A stretch of 64,000 nt of DNA from Rhodobiaceae bacterium (GTDB lineage Bacteria > Pseudomonadota > Alphaproteobacteria > RS24): assembly GCA_024645085.1 (NCBI GenBank), contig JAHEGN010000001.1, forward strand, positions 1 through 64,000, written 5' to 3'. This document shows, piece after piece, positions 1-9,116 of this stretch. The notes below the pieces were generated by a model. The model was not told where the DNA came from. It did not search any database and saw only the letters and a list, made by a program, of their open reading frames with translations. A program made the translations under genes and the position numbers. How positions within the stretch are numbered: position 1 is the first letter of the stretch; each line of letters opens with the position of its first letter.

Positions 1-126
1 GTAGGCTTATGCCAAAAAGAGACATGCTGTATTAGTCGAAATTAGTTGTGTTACTGAATCGAAACTGATGTTTTTCCGAAGTAAACAGCAAATCAAAGTG
101 GTTGCCAGCCCCCGCAACCAAAACAA

Positions 127-150
127 CCCCCGCCTCGGCGGGGGTTTTTT
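127..150 (+). terminator. Rho-independent terminator
   Basis: A CCCCCGC/GGCGGGG hairpin with a CTCG tetraloop is followed directly by six T residues. This is a textbook intrinsic terminator for plus-strand transcription entering from the left of the window. No complete gene lies in the first 126 bases, so the transcript it ends belongs to a gene outside the window. Bases 151-210 hold nothing I can identify. Confidence 0.85.
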
Positions 151-210
151 GCGTTTTGGAGCGATTGCCTCTCGTAAGTCGCCCCCTCCATCCCCCTATT
201 ACGGGAGTGT

Positions 211-420
211 TCAGTCTTTTTCCTTCAAAATGACAATCTGCGCATTGCTCGGTTTATCTAGGAAGAAGAACTCAATAATGACCCAGATTAAATAAATCGG
301 AAAAAGGAAGATTAAACATAAAATGGCGACGATGGCTTGCCGCTGAAAGGTTTGAATAACCCCTTTAAATAAGAGCAGTAGTATGAGTATCGCTACGCCC
401 AATGCCACTAAAATTTCCAT
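211..420 (-). CDS. Small two-helix membrane protein, unknown function
   Basis: This is a 69-aa protein with two hydrophobic segments, roughly residues 3-19 and 31-52, then a short polar tail ending in KEKD. A GGAG ribosome binding site sits eight bases before the ATG, which supports it as a real gene. It is divergent from the SPFH gene at 599, so both promoters lie in the 178-base gap at 421-598. The size and topology resemble small cardiolipin-synthase-N-like or phospholipase D nuclease-like membrane proteins, but no diagnostic motif is visible and I assign no function. Confidence 0.6.
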   Translation of the reverse strand: MEILVALGVAILILLLLFKGVIQTFQRQAIVAILCLIFLFPIYLIWVIIEFFFLDKPSNAQIVILKEKD

Positions 421-598
421 TGCTTGGCTCCGTTTCTAAGTGTTTTTGTTCTTTTGCTTAGGTTTGTAAGCTTAGCATCGCCATGCTCAAAGTCTAGCCC
501 ATTGATATCCCCAAAGCCGAGCCAAGGCGCCTTTTGCCTAAATCGCAGAAATAGTGCAAAGTAACTTTCCCAGTCTGAATAATAAAAAGGGGAAGACA

Positions 599-1504
599 AT
601 GGGTTGGATTGTTACATTATTTGTCGCCATTTTGATTGTCGCCGTCATTTATGCTGGCGTCAAGATTGTGCCGAAGTCGCGCGAATATGTCGTTGAACGG
701 TTTGGTCGCTATTACAAAACGCTCAACGCCGGACTCAATTTTATCATACCGTTTCTCGATCGCGTCGCCTTTAAGGTCATCATCCTTGAGCGCAATTTGC
801 CGGAGTTTGCCATTCGCGTCATTACTTCCGATAATGTCGAAGTGGTGCTCAACACCACTGTTTTTTTTCGGGTCGTCGATTCAGCCAAATCTAAATATCG
901 CATAGAAGATGTCGATGCGGCGCTCTCGACCTCGACCGAGTCGATTGTGCGCTCATCTTGCGGCCGCCTCGATTTGGATGCAATCCAGACCTCGCGGGAA
1001 AGCCTGAATTTGGAAATCGCAGCAAATTTGTCAAAAGCGGCGGAAATTTGGGGTGTGGAAGTGACGCGCACGGAAATAACCGACGTCGAACTTGACGAGC
1101 AAACCAGAACCGCCCAGCGCCTGCAACTCAATGCCGACCGCGAACGTCGCGCCGTTGTTGCCAAAGCCGAGGGCGATAAGCGCATGGTCGAACTGCAAGC
1201 CGAAGCCGAGCTGTTCAAAGCGCAAAAAGAAGCCGAAGCCATTCGCGTGACAGCCGAAGCAGAGGCCTTTGCGGTCGAGAAAAAAGCCGAAGCGGAAGCC
1301 AGGCAGACCGAACTTATTGCCGCCGCCATAGGCAAAGAGCACGGCCCCCTGGCGGTCGACTTTGAGGTTAAAAAAATACAGGCCGAGGCCATCAGCACGC
1401 TTGGCACATCGGACAATACCAAGACGCTTATTTTGCCCTCGGAGGTGACCGGTGCTCTGGGCGCGGCAGAAGTTATCGCTGAGACATTTAGGAATAAGGA
1501 GTAG
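599..1504 (+). CDS. SPFH/Band 7 (stomatin/QmcA-like) membrane protein
   Basis: This 301-aa protein has one N-terminal membrane anchor (about residues 3-19), an SPFH/Band 7 domain (about 20-190; PKSREYVVERFGRYYKTL is the typical entry), and an Ala/Glu-rich coiled coil (about 190-260). Stomatin/QmcA relatives form oligomeric cages in the inner membrane and act in membrane protein quality control and lipid microdomains. ATG 599 is chosen because AAAAGGGGAAG lies just upstream; an in-frame ATG at 554 would add 15 polar residues before the anchor. The NfeD-like gene starts six bases after the stop, the usual partner in this family. Confidence 0.9.
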   Translation: MGWIVTLFVAILIVAVIYAGVKIVPKSREYVVERFGRYYKTLNAGLNFIIPFLDRVAFKVIILERNLPEFAIRVITSDNVEVVLNTTVFFRVVDSAKSKYRIEDVDAALSTSTESIVRSSCGRLDLDAIQTSRESLNLEIAANLSKAAEIWGVEVTRTEITDVELDEQTRTAQRLQLNADRERRAVVAKAEGDKRMVELQAEAELFKAQKEAEAIRVTAEAEAFAVEKKAEAEARQTELIAAAIGKEHGPLAVDFEVKKIQAEAISTLGTSDNTKTLILPSEVTGALGAAEVIAETFRNKE

Positions 1505-1509
1505 GGACG

Positions 1510-1803
1510 GTGGAATTTGACCCGCAATTGAACACATTGCTGCTCGAAGCAGACTTTTGGTATTTGGTCGGCATTGGGCTGGTCATTATAGAAGTGATTA
1601 TTGGGCTGGAGTTTTTCGTCTTGGCCTTTGGTATTGGGGCGATATTGACGGGCGCGACAATCGACTTATCGCTGTTGCCATCATGGCTGGTCTATTGGGA
1701 GCGGACAATCCTTGTGTTCTCGGTGTTGAGCCTCGCCACCTTATTGGTTTTGAAGAAACTCATTCCCAAGGGGAGGGCAAAGAAAGACATTAATGATTAC
1801 TAG
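1510..1803 (+). CDS. NfeD-like short membrane protein
   Basis: A 97-aa protein with two or three hydrophobic segments (about residues 17-60 and 66-82). It starts at a GTG five bases after the SPFH stop. The position matches the classical stomatin-NfeD operon, where the NfeD partner is a membrane protein of the SPFH complex. Here only the membrane part is present: the soluble OB-fold C-terminus of full-length NfeD is largely missing, as in the short NfeD/YbbK-associated forms. The assignment rests mainly on context and hydropathy. Confidence 0.75.
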   Translation: MEFDPQLNTLLLEADFWYLVGIGLVIIEVIIGLEFFVLAFGIGAILTGATIDLSLLPSWLVYWERTILVFSVLSLATLLVLKKLIPKGRAKKDINDY

Positions 1804-2064
1804 CGCGCCTGATGAGACCGTCTTTGGCGCGTGCGGCTGACTAAAACCTCTTCAAAGCGCCTGCGACACATTGACCTGCATGTGATTCGTTTTTTATCTT
1901 TCGCGTAATTTAATTACTAAAAAACACAAAGAAACGACTATAAATTTCATAAAATCTACTGCTGCGCGGTAAAATGCCTTTTTTTAATGCAATAGGCGAA
2001 ATATTTTCTACTGTTTTATTACCGCTTTATTGGCGGAGTAACTTCTTGGAGGAGGAAAGACGTT
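1804..2064 (+). promoter_or_regulatory. AT-rich upstream region with candidate promoter
   Basis: A 261-base non-coding stretch, markedly AT-rich after about 1880. A candidate sigma-70 promoter is TTGACC (1871-1876), 17 bases, TTATCT (1894-1899); the -35 fits well and the -10 is weak. Just before the next gene is an imperfect TTACCGC...GCGGAGTAA hairpin (about 2018-2041) and then a strong TTGGAGGAGGAAAG ribosome binding site. No ORF with coding character was seen. Confidence 0.4.
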
Positions 2065-2283
2065 ATGGACCAAATTAAATCAATGATCAGTAGTCTTACT
2101 GATGTTTTCGTTTCACTCTTGGCTCTTGCTATCGTAGCTTCACTGCTGGTTGGCTCAGCCAATATGGCATTCTTGGGTGACGTTGCTGGCAACATCACTT
2201 CACTGGTTGCAACCTTGGGTGCCGCTGGTCTGCCAGGCTTAATCTCATTGGGCGTTATTCTGGTTCTTTTCCAGCGCAGCTAA
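2065..2283 (+). CDS. Tiny hydrophobic membrane protein A, unknown function
   Basis: 72 aa, almost entirely hydrophobic: two long apolar segments (about residues 12-35 and 44-68) with many Gly, Ala, Ser and Leu and a terminal QRS. It follows a strong GGAGGAGG ribosome binding site and an AT-rich leader, which suggests high expression. A second small membrane protein follows 47 bases later. I do not recognise the family. Plausible roles are a small structural or regulatory subunit of a membrane complex or a holin-like protein; nothing in the sequence decides between these. Confidence 0.7.
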   Translation: MDQIKSMISSLTDVFVSLLALAIVASLLVGSANMAFLGDVAGNITSLVATLGAAGLPGLISLGVILVLFQRS

Positions 2284-2330
2284 TTGCCTATAACCTCAAG
2301 AGCAGTAGATAAAACACGTAAGGATATATG

Positions 2331-2573
2331 ATGGAACAGTTCAAAGAATATGCTGCCCGTTTACAGGCTTTGCTTCTTCGGTTTTCCGAATTGGGCGCGG
2401 CCTTTATCTTTGCCGTGATTATTGTCTACCTGCTCTTGGGGAATGCGGCCGGACCCTATGTGGTGTCGGTCGTTGATAATGTTGCCAATTTTGTAAAAAT
2501 GGTGACACCCGCCGCCTTTGTCGCTGTGGCGGTTATCCTTGCGTTGATTTATTACATCCGCAAAACCCGCTAA
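2331..2573 (+). CDS. Tiny hydrophobic membrane protein B, unknown function
   Basis: 80 aa: a short amphipathic N-terminus (MEQFKEYAARLQALLLRFSE), two membrane segments (about residues 20-40 and 52-74) and a basic YYIRKTR end. AGGA at 2321-2324 gives best spacing to the ATG at 2331; the overlapping ATG at 2328 is an alternative. The topology echoes protein A immediately upstream, and the two probably share a transcript. No family recognised. The basic C-terminus would sit in the cytoplasm under the positive-inside rule. Confidence 0.65.
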   Translation: MEQFKEYAARLQALLLRFSELGAAFIFAVIIVYLLLGNAAGPYVVSVVDNVANFVKMVTPAAFVAVAVILALIYYIRKTR

Positions 2574-2664
2574 TTTTCCACCACTTAATCGACCGGCAAC
2601 GCCTTGTTTGAGGGCGCCCTTTTGGCTATGGTTTTGCCTAATCAAGAGTCTGAGGGAGTAAAAC

Positions 2665-4206
2665 ATGTCTGTAAAATATTATGATTGGCTCAACCAACAC
2701 GAAAATGTGCGGGCCGATAAACTCGCCATCCATGATTTAGATACGGGCGTTAAAAGCACCTATAAACAATTGAATCAACGCGCCCAGCGCCTGGCCGCCC
2801 ATTGGCAGGCCAATGGCATTAAAAAGGGCGACCGTATTGCCCTGCTTATTCGCAATTGCACGGCGTTTTTCGAAGTGCAATTTGCCTGTTCAAAAATTGG
2901 CGCCATTTGTCTGCCGTTGAACTGGCGACTGACGGCTAATGAACTGGCCTATATCCTGGGCGATAGCACGCCAGATGTGATGGTTTATGACCATGTTTTT
3001 GCCGATGTCGCCGAGCCGTTGCTTGAGCGCTGCAATGTGAGCCATGGGTTGAAAGTTTGCGAGCCGGGCGAGGCCAGCTCTTATGAGGCGGCCATGGAAA
3101 ATCAACACACGCTCAATGCGGTTGAAAGCACCCATGATGATGTGTGCATGATTATGTACACCTCGGGCACAACAGGCCACCCAAAGGGCGCGATGATTAC
3201 CCATCAAATGGTGTTTTATAATATGGTCAATATGGCCAGCCCCGCAGGGGTCAATAGTAAAACCGTGCAGCTGGTGGTGTTGCCCTTGTTCCATACTGGC
3301 GGCCTGAATTGTTATGCCAATCCTATTTTGCACGCCGGTGGCACGCTTTTGCTGATGCGTGAGTTCGACCCAGGTCGGGCGCTTGAGGTCATTGATAATG
3401 CCGATCTTGGGGTGACGCATTTATTCGCCGTGCCCGCACCTTATCAATTCATGATGCAGCACCCGAATTTCGCCAGCACTGATTTGAGCCGCGTACAAAT
3501 TGCCGGAGTTGGCGGCGCCCCTTGCGCTGAAGCAATTTTGAAAGGTTGGCTCGACCGCGGCGTGCCATTTACCCAAGGTTGGGGCATGACTGAGACCAGC
3601 CCCGGCGGCGTATCGCTGGAACCGGATGACGCTTTGCGTAAAATTGGTTCAGCCGGTAAAGCTTTAATGCACACGGAAATCCGCATTGTTGATGAAGATG
3701 AGAATGATGTGGCTGCCGGTGAAGTGGGTGAATTGCAAATTCGTGGGCCCAATATCACGCCCGGCTATTGGAATAATCCCGAGGCGACAGCCAAGACCTT
3801 CTCAGGCGATTGGCTGAAAACCGGCGATGCCGCCAAATTTGATGATGAGGGCTTTGTCTATATCGTCGACCGGTCGAAAGATATGTATATCTCTGGCGGT
3901 GAAAATGTTTATCCGGCTGAAGTTGAAAATGTTCTCTATCAATTGTCGGAAATCGCAGAAGCGGCGGTAATTGGTGTGCCGAGCGAGCGTTGGGGCGAAA
4001 CCGGCAAAGCCGTGCTGGTGCTGAAAGCAGGCCAAAGCTTGGACGAAGAAGCGGTGATTGGCCATTGCATTAAAAATCTGGCGAAATTCAAAGTGCCAAG
4101 CAGTGTCGAATTTATCGACGCCTTGCCGCGCAATGCGACGGGCAAAGTGCTGAAGCGCAATTTACGCGATATTTACGTCGAAGCCGGAACCGCTGCCATT
4201 ACTTGA
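2665..4206 (+). CDS. Acyl-CoA synthetase (AMP-forming, AMP-binding family)
   Basis: 513 aa, standard length for fatty or aryl acyl-CoA ligases, which activate a carboxylic acid with ATP and CoA through an acyl-AMP. Visible motifs are the P-loop MYTSGTTGHPKG (about residue 165), GWGMTETSPGG (about 305), the hinge region KTGDAAKFDDEGFVYIVDR (about 390) and the C-terminal catalytic lysine context PRNATGKVLKRNLR (about 495). AGGGAG precedes the ATG. The substrate cannot be read from sequence; the neighbours (PhyH, MmsA, BVMO) suggest a branched or unusual acid rather than bulk long-chain fatty acids. Confidence 0.92.
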   Translation: MSVKYYDWLNQHENVRADKLAIHDLDTGVKSTYKQLNQRAQRLAAHWQANGIKKGDRIALLIRNCTAFFEVQFACSKIGAICLPLNWRLTANELAYILGDSTPDVMVYDHVFADVAEPLLERCNVSHGLKVCEPGEASSYEAAMENQHTLNAVESTHDDVCMIMYTSGTTGHPKGAMITHQMVFYNMVNMASPAGVNSKTVQLVVLPLFHTGGLNCYANPILHAGGTLLLMREFDPGRALEVIDNADLGVTHLFAVPAPYQFMMQHPNFASTDLSRVQIAGVGGAPCAEAILKGWLDRGVPFTQGWGMTETSPGGVSLEPDDALRKIGSAGKALMHTEIRIVDEDENDVAAGEVGELQIRGPNITPGYWNNPEATAKTFSGDWLKTGDAAKFDDEGFVYIVDRSKDMYISGGENVYPAEVENVLYQLSEIAEAAVIGVPSERWGETGKAVLVLKAGQSLDEEAVIGHCIKNLAKFKVPSSVEFIDALPRNATGKVLKRNLRDIYVEAGTAAIT

Positions 4207-4287
4207 TGGCGGCGGCTTCACGCCAGATGCTGAGCGATGCAAGTTAAACACTGGCGAAGCAGGCCGCCAGAGGATAGATTAGCGCTC

Positions 4288-6126
4288 ATGTCGGCAGCGC
4301 CACCCATATTATATGTTCAAGGTATACACCTCACCCATGGGGTGGTGCCATTATTGGCAGGCGCTGATTTGTCGGTTGGCCGTTATGACCGCCTGTGTTT
4401 GGTCGGGCGCAATGGGTCGGGCAAGTCGACGCTTTTGAAAATTCTTGCAGGCCTTGCCGATAGCGATAGTGGCGAGCGCTTTGTGCAGCCTGGCATTGCC
4501 ATTGAATATTTGGCGCAAGACCCAGATTTCAGCGGTTTTAAGACGGTTTCCGACTATGTGTTGGGCGCCGTCGTCAATAATGAAGACCGCCAACGGGCCT
4601 TTCAAATCATGGCCGATCTCCACATTCAGCCGGAGGCCGAACTGGCACCTTTGTCGGGTGGCGAGCGGCGCCGTGTGGCTTTGGCCAAAGTTATGGCACC
4701 GCAACCGGAAGTTCTGCTGCTTGATGAGCCGACCAACCACCTTGATTTGCCAGCTATTGAATGGCTGGAAAATAGCCTGCGCCAGCTTAATTCGGCCTTA
4801 GTGGTGGTCAGCCATGACCGACGGTTTTTGACCAATATGGCGTCGAGTACAATTTGGCTCGATCGCGGGCAGACTAAAGTCATGCGCAAGGATTTCAGTC
4901 ATTTCGAAGATTGGCGCGACACCGAACTGGCCCGCGAGGCGCTGGAGCAGCATAAGCTCGATCGCAAAATTGCCCGCGAAGAGGATTGGGTGCGCTATGG
5001 GGTAACGGCGCGGCGCAAACGCAATGTCAAGCGGATGGCCGATTTGGCAGATTTGCGCAAACAAAAGCGCGACCATCGCGGCCCGGAAGGTGGCGTAGAA
5101 GCGGCGCTAGTGGCTGGTGATCGCTCCGGCAAGCTGGTTGTGAAGGCCGATCATCTGAGCAAAACTTTCGGCGACAAGGTGATTGTCGAAAATTTCTCAA
5201 CACAGATTAAACGCGGTGCACGCATTGGTCTGGTCGGCGCCAATGGCACTGGCAAAACAACATTGTTAAAAATGCTGCTTGGCGAATTGCCCCCTGATAA
5301 GGGACTGGTGCGGCTCGGCAAAAACCTGACGCCGCTGATACTCGACCAAAAGCGTTCCGGCATTAAAAAAGATTGGTCGATTAAAGATGCCTTGACTGAT
5401 GGCGCTGGCGATTTGGTGTCCTTGGGCGAAGAGACCATGCATGTCATTGCCTATATGAAGAATTTCTTGTTTCATCCATCGCAAATGCGCACACCGGCGC
5501 ATATTTTATCTGGCGGCGAACAGGCTCGTCTATTGCTGGCACGCGGCTTGCGCCAGCCGTCAAACCTTTTGGTGATGGATGAGCCAACCAATGATTTAGA
5601 CCTTGAAACCCTTGATTTACTTCAGGAAATGATTGCCGCCTATGAGGGCACAGTGATTTTGGTAAGCCATGACCGCGATTTTCTTGACCGAACCGTCACT
5701 GCGGTTTTTCACAGCGAGGGCGGTGGTGTGTGGCATGAATATGCTGGGGGTTACTCGGATATGAAAGCGCAGCAAAAACTGCAAATTCACGCCCAAGCAA
5801 ACGCCATTGCGGCCAGCGGCGAGGCATCGCGTAGCAAAAAACCGACAACTGGCAAAGCTGAGCCAGCAAAAACCAAGCCGATTGGCAAGATGAGCTTTAA
5901 GGACAAATTCCGCCTGGAAAAATTACCACTGGAAATGCAAGCGCTGGAGAGCACAATCAGCGATTGCGAGGCGGGTCTGGCGCAGGCCGATTTATTTGCT
6001 AAAGACCCAGAGAAATTCAACGCCATGGCCCAGTCTTTGCAGCAAGCGCGGCAGGATTTGGCGGCCGCCGAAGAAGAATGGTTGCGGCTGGAAGTTTTGC
6101 GCGAGGAAATTGACGGGTCAGGATGA
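4288..6126 (+). CDS. uup: ABC-F ATPase, Uup-like
   Basis: 612 aa with two ABC cassettes in one chain and no membrane segments. Cassette 1 has GRNGSGKST, LSGGERRRVALAK and VLLLDEPTNHLD. Cassette 2 has GANGTGKTT, LSGGEQARLLLARGL and LLVMDEPTNDLD. A Lys-rich linker (about 525-555) leads to a C-terminal coiled coil (about 555-605), the Uup-type nucleic-acid-binding domain. Uup-family proteins act on ribosomes or branched DNA rather than in transport. ATG 4288 is chosen, with AGAGGATAG upstream; an in-frame ATG at 4237 would add residues unlike the family. Confidence 0.9.
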   Translation: MSAAPPILYVQGIHLTHGVVPLLAGADLSVGRYDRLCLVGRNGSGKSTLLKILAGLADSDSGERFVQPGIAIEYLAQDPDFSGFKTVSDYVLGAVVNNEDRQRAFQIMADLHIQPEAELAPLSGGERRRVALAKVMAPQPEVLLLDEPTNHLDLPAIEWLENSLRQLNSALVVVSHDRRFLTNMASSTIWLDRGQTKVMRKDFSHFEDWRDTELAREALEQHKLDRKIAREEDWVRYGVTARRKRNVKRMADLADLRKQKRDHRGPEGGVEAALVAGDRSGKLVVKADHLSKTFGDKVIVENFSTQIKRGARIGLVGANGTGKTTLLKMLLGELPPDKGLVRLGKNLTPLILDQKRSGIKKDWSIKDALTDGAGDLVSLGEETMHVIAYMKNFLFHPSQMRTPAHILSGGEQARLLLARGLRQPSNLLVMDEPTNDLDLETLDLLQEMIAAYEGTVILVSHDRDFLDRTVTAVFHSEGGGVWHEYAGGYSDMKAQQKLQIHAQANAIAASGEASRSKKPTTGKAEPAKTKPIGKMSFKDKFRLEKLPLEMQALESTISDCEAGLAQADLFAKDPEKFNAMAQSLQQARQDLAAAEEEWLRLEVLREEIDGSG

Positions 6127-6207
6127 CTGACGATTTTTGGGCCGCAGTATTTGCATAAACTGCGTCATTGCGCTTAAGTTAATCTTCTCAGATAGGGAGA
6201 TTGGGCG

Positions 6208-6582
6208 ATGATTAAACTGGTCTATTGCGTTTGGCGCCGTGAAGACGTTAGCCAAGAAGAATTTCACAATTATTGGCTCAATACACATGGACCGAATGTC
6301 CGCAGTGTGGCTGAAAAAATTAATGCTTTGCGCTATGTGCAAAGCCACCGTGTCGACACACCAACCAATGACGCGATGCGCCAAAGTCGTAATATGACGG
6401 CGCCCTATGATGGCATTACTGAGGTTTGGTTCCGCGATGAAGCGCATATGAATGAAGCAACCGCCAGCCAACAGGGGCGCGAGGCCGGATTGTTTCTGAT
6501 TGAGGATGAGGCGCGGTTTATCAATTTAGAAAAATCCTGCCTATTTGTTACCGAAGAGCATGAAGTTTTCGACTTGCGTTAA
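6208..6582 (+). CDS. EthD-domain protein
   Basis: 124 aa. The N-terminus MIKLVYCVWRREDVSQEEFHN matches the EthD/dimeric alpha-beta barrel pattern, followed by the typical YWLNTHGP. EthD-like proteins are small ferredoxin-fold dimers often encoded beside degradation enzymes; most have no proven activity. A GGGAG motif precedes the start. It sits 15 bases before the PhyH gene, so the two are likely co-transcribed and may act on the same pathway intermediate. The family call is good; the function is open. Confidence 0.8.
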   Translation: MIKLVYCVWRREDVSQEEFHNYWLNTHGPNVRSVAEKINALRYVQSHRVDTPTNDAMRQSRNMTAPYDGITEVWFRDEAHMNEATASQQGREAGLFLIEDEARFINLEKSCLFVTEEHEVFDLR

Positions 6583-6597
6583 TTTGAGGGGTTAAAA

Positions 6598-7491
6598 ATG
6601 GTTCAATTACAACACTTTGCAGCTGATGCCGATAAAGCCATTATTTTAGATGCCATCCGAGCTGACGGCGCAGTGATCTTGGATGATGTGATGTCAGCCG
6701 AGCAATTGCGCAAATTATTGTCTGAAACCGAGGCCTATATGGAGAATACCGGCAATGGCAATGATGATTTTGTTGGTCATTTGACGACCCGCACGGGTGG
6801 CTTAGTGTCGCGTTCGCCGACCTGCCGTGAGCTGATTGCTAACCGCACGATTCTCGACTTATGCGATGGGTTTTTGCTGGATTATTGCGAACGTTATCAA
6901 TTGCATTTGACCCAAATCATTCGCTTGCGACCGGGCCAGACGGCACAAATTATTCATCGCGATAAATGGGCTTGGGGCACGCATTTGTCACATCTTGAGC
7001 CACAGCTCAACACGATTTGGGCGCTGTCTGATTTCACCGAAGAAAATGGCGCCACGCAAGTCGTGCCCGGCAGTTCCGATTGGCCGGATGACCGCGAAGC
7101 CAAGCCGGAAGAAATATGTCAGGCAACCATGCGGGCCGGTTCGGTGCTGGTCTATACGGGCTCAGTGTTTCATGGCGGCGGGGAAAATGCGTCGCAGGGC
7201 GATCGTATTGGTCTTAATTTGACTTATGCTTTGGGCTGGCTGCGGCAAGAAGAAAACCAATATTTGTCGACACCGCCTGAATTGGCGCAGCATTTATCGC
7301 CGCAATTTCAAGATTTGATTGGCTATGCCATGGGGCAATATGCGCTCGGCTATTACACGCCGCCGGGCGCGCCGGGCGAGCACCCGGAAGTGGTGCCACC
7401 AAGCTATGCGCTGGGGCGCTCAGATTTTGCTGATGCGCTGGGCTCGCCAGAAGATTTGGCAGCGTTAACCAAAGAAGCCACAGGCAAATAA
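6598..7491 (+). CDS. Phytanoyl-CoA dioxygenase (PhyH) family protein
   Basis: 297 aa, Fe(II)/2-oxoglutarate oxygenase fold. The metal triad is visible as HRD (in IIHRDKWAWGTH, about residue 120) and a distal His in VFHGGGENAS (about 190), with the 2-oxoglutarate-binding Arg in DRIGLNLTYALGW (about 203). Members hydroxylate phytanoyl-CoA or other small molecules. GAGGGG lies just before the ATG. The upstream EthD-like gene and the downstream MmsA and monooxygenase suggest catabolism of a branched or cyclic compound. The substrate is unknown. Confidence 0.88.
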   Translation: MVQLQHFAADADKAIILDAIRADGAVILDDVMSAEQLRKLLSETEAYMENTGNGNDDFVGHLTTRTGGLVSRSPTCRELIANRTILDLCDGFLLDYCERYQLHLTQIIRLRPGQTAQIIHRDKWAWGTHLSHLEPQLNTIWALSDFTEENGATQVVPGSSDWPDDREAKPEEICQATMRAGSVLVYTGSVFHGGGENASQGDRIGLNLTYALGWLRQEENQYLSTPPELAQHLSPQFQDLIGYAMGQYALGYYTPPGAPGEHPEVVPPSYALGRSDFADALGSPEDLAALTKEATGK

Positions 7492-7587
7492 CAGGCCGTC
7501 AAAATGGGTTGTTTTGCCGCGACATTTTAACCTGTCGCTGGCCGCGCTTTGTGGTAAAACCTTGCTCAGTAAGGATAGGGGATTTCA

Positions 7588-9084
7588 ATGCGTGAATTGA
7601 CACATTTAATCGCGGGCGTAGCCACCAAGGGCGATGCGCAACGCACGGCAGATATTTTCAACCCAAGCACAGGTGCTGTGCAGGGTAAAGTGTGGTTGGG
7701 CGAGGCCAGCGATGTTGATGCGGCGGTAAAAGCGGCACAAAAGGTTCAGCCTGAATGGGGCAATACCAACCCGCAAAGACGTGCCCGCGTGATGTTCAAA
7801 TTCAAAGAACTGCTGGAAGCCAATATGGATGATTTGGCGGCCATGCTGTCGGCCGAGCACGGTAAAGTGATTGCTGATAGTAAGGGCGACATTCAACGTG
7901 GTCTGGAAGTCATTGAATTTGCCTGCGGTATTCCGCATTTGCTGAAAGGTGAATATTCCGAAGGGGCTGGCCCGGGCATTGATATTTATTCCATGCGTCA
8001 ACCGCTTGGCGTGGTCGCTGGTATTACGCCATTTAATTTTCCGGCGATGATTCCCATGTGGATGTTTGGCGTGGCGATTGCGTGCGGCAATGCGTTTCTT
8101 CTCAAGCCATCCGAAAAAGACCCATCTGTGCCATTGCGCTTGGCAGAGCTGATGCTGGAAGCGGGCGCGCCTGAGGGGCTGCTCAATGTAGTGCAGGGCG
8201 ACAAAACCGTGGTCGATGCGATTTTGCACCATGATGATATTCGCGCTGTTAGTTTTGTCGGTTCATCCGATATTGCCCATTATGTATATTCGACCGGCAC
8301 CGCCAATGGTAAGCGCGTGCAGGCAATGGGCGGGGCGAAAAACCACGGCATTATTCTGCCAGACGCCGATATGGATCAAGTGATCGCCGATTTCTCTGGC
8401 GCTGCCTTTGGTTCGGCTGGCGAGCGCTGCATGGCTTTGCCGGTGGCTGTGCCGGTTGGCAAGCAAACTGCCGATGAATTTGTTGGTCGTATGAGCGAAG
8501 AAATGGGCAAGCTAAAAGTCGGCGTGTCGACCGATGACAGCGCCCATTATGGGCCCGTCGTCTCAGCCGCGCATCGCGCTAAAATTGAGAGCTATATTGA
8601 AATGGGCGTCAAAGAGGGCGCGGATTTGGTGGTCGATGGACGCGGTTTGAACCTGCAGGGCCATGAACAAGGATTTTTCATCGGCCCCTCACTATTTGAT
8701 AATGTAACCGCCAGCATGCAGAGCTATCAGGAAGAAATTTTTGGGCCGGTTTTGCAAGTGGTGCGGGCTGATACGCTGGAGCAGGCGGCGCGTCTGCCAA
8801 GCGAACATCAATATGGTAATGGCGTTGCGATTTTCACCCGCAGTGGTCTTGCAGCGCGTGAATTTGCCGCTAAGGTGAATGTCGGTATGGTTGGCGTCAA
8901 TGTGCCAATTCCAGTGCCTGTAGCCTATCATACATTTGGCGGCTGGAAGCGTTCGGCCTTTGGCGATGTAAATCAACACGGACCAGAGGGCATTCGGTTT
9001 TACACGAAAGTGAAAACTGTCACCCAGCGTTGGCCATCGGGTGATGTGACTGATCAGTCTTTCATCATCCCAACAATGAAATAA
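7588..9084 (+). CDS. mmsA: Methylmalonate-semialdehyde dehydrogenase (CoA-acylating)
   Basis: 498 aa, the usual MmsA length. It oxidises methylmalonate semialdehyde to propionyl-CoA and malonate semialdehyde to acetyl-CoA, using NAD and CoA (valine, beta-alanine and inositol catabolism). Seen: the cofactor region GITPFNFPAMIPMWMFGVAI, KPSEKDPSVP, and the catalytic Cys in GSAGERCMALPVAVPVG (about residue 280), a signature close to the MmsA subgroup. AAGGATAGGGG precedes the ATG. Its product propionyl-CoA ties it to the PrpE-like gene at 13926-15848. Confidence 0.92.
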   Translation: MRELTHLIAGVATKGDAQRTADIFNPSTGAVQGKVWLGEASDVDAAVKAAQKVQPEWGNTNPQRRARVMFKFKELLEANMDDLAAMLSAEHGKVIADSKGDIQRGLEVIEFACGIPHLLKGEYSEGAGPGIDIYSMRQPLGVVAGITPFNFPAMIPMWMFGVAIACGNAFLLKPSEKDPSVPLRLAELMLEAGAPEGLLNVVQGDKTVVDAILHHDDIRAVSFVGSSDIAHYVYSTGTANGKRVQAMGGAKNHGIILPDADMDQVIADFSGAAFGSAGERCMALPVAVPVGKQTADEFVGRMSEEMGKLKVGVSTDDSAHYGPVVSAAHRAKIESYIEMGVKEGADLVVDGRGLNLQGHEQGFFIGPSLFDNVTASMQSYQEEIFGPVLQVVRADTLEQAARLPSEHQYGNGVAIFTRSGLAAREFAAKVNVGMVGVNVPIPVPVAYHTFGGWKRSAFGDVNQHGPEGIRFYTKVKTVTQRWPSGDVTDQSFIIPTMK

Positions 9085-9116
9085 CAAGTGGCGCAATCGC
9101 CAGCTGAGGAGATATT

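Noticed and set aside
1-126. Possible 3' end of an upstream gene or small RNA before the terminator at 127-150.
   Set aside because: The stretch is too short, and all three plus frames have stops within it, so no product can be named.
712-1527. A 271-codon open frame antisense to the SPFH gene.
   Set aside because: Ser/Ala/Arg-biased composition caused by the opposite strand, no family motif and no binding site; the sense protein is a clear Band 7 member.
2890-3420. A 176-codon open frame antisense to the acyl-CoA synthetase.
   Set aside because: His/Ile-rich shadow composition, no binding site, inside a gene with full family motifs.
7606-8232. A 208-codon open frame antisense to mmsA.
   Set aside because: No recognisable domain, composition typical of an antisense shadow, and the sense frame is a complete MmsA protein.
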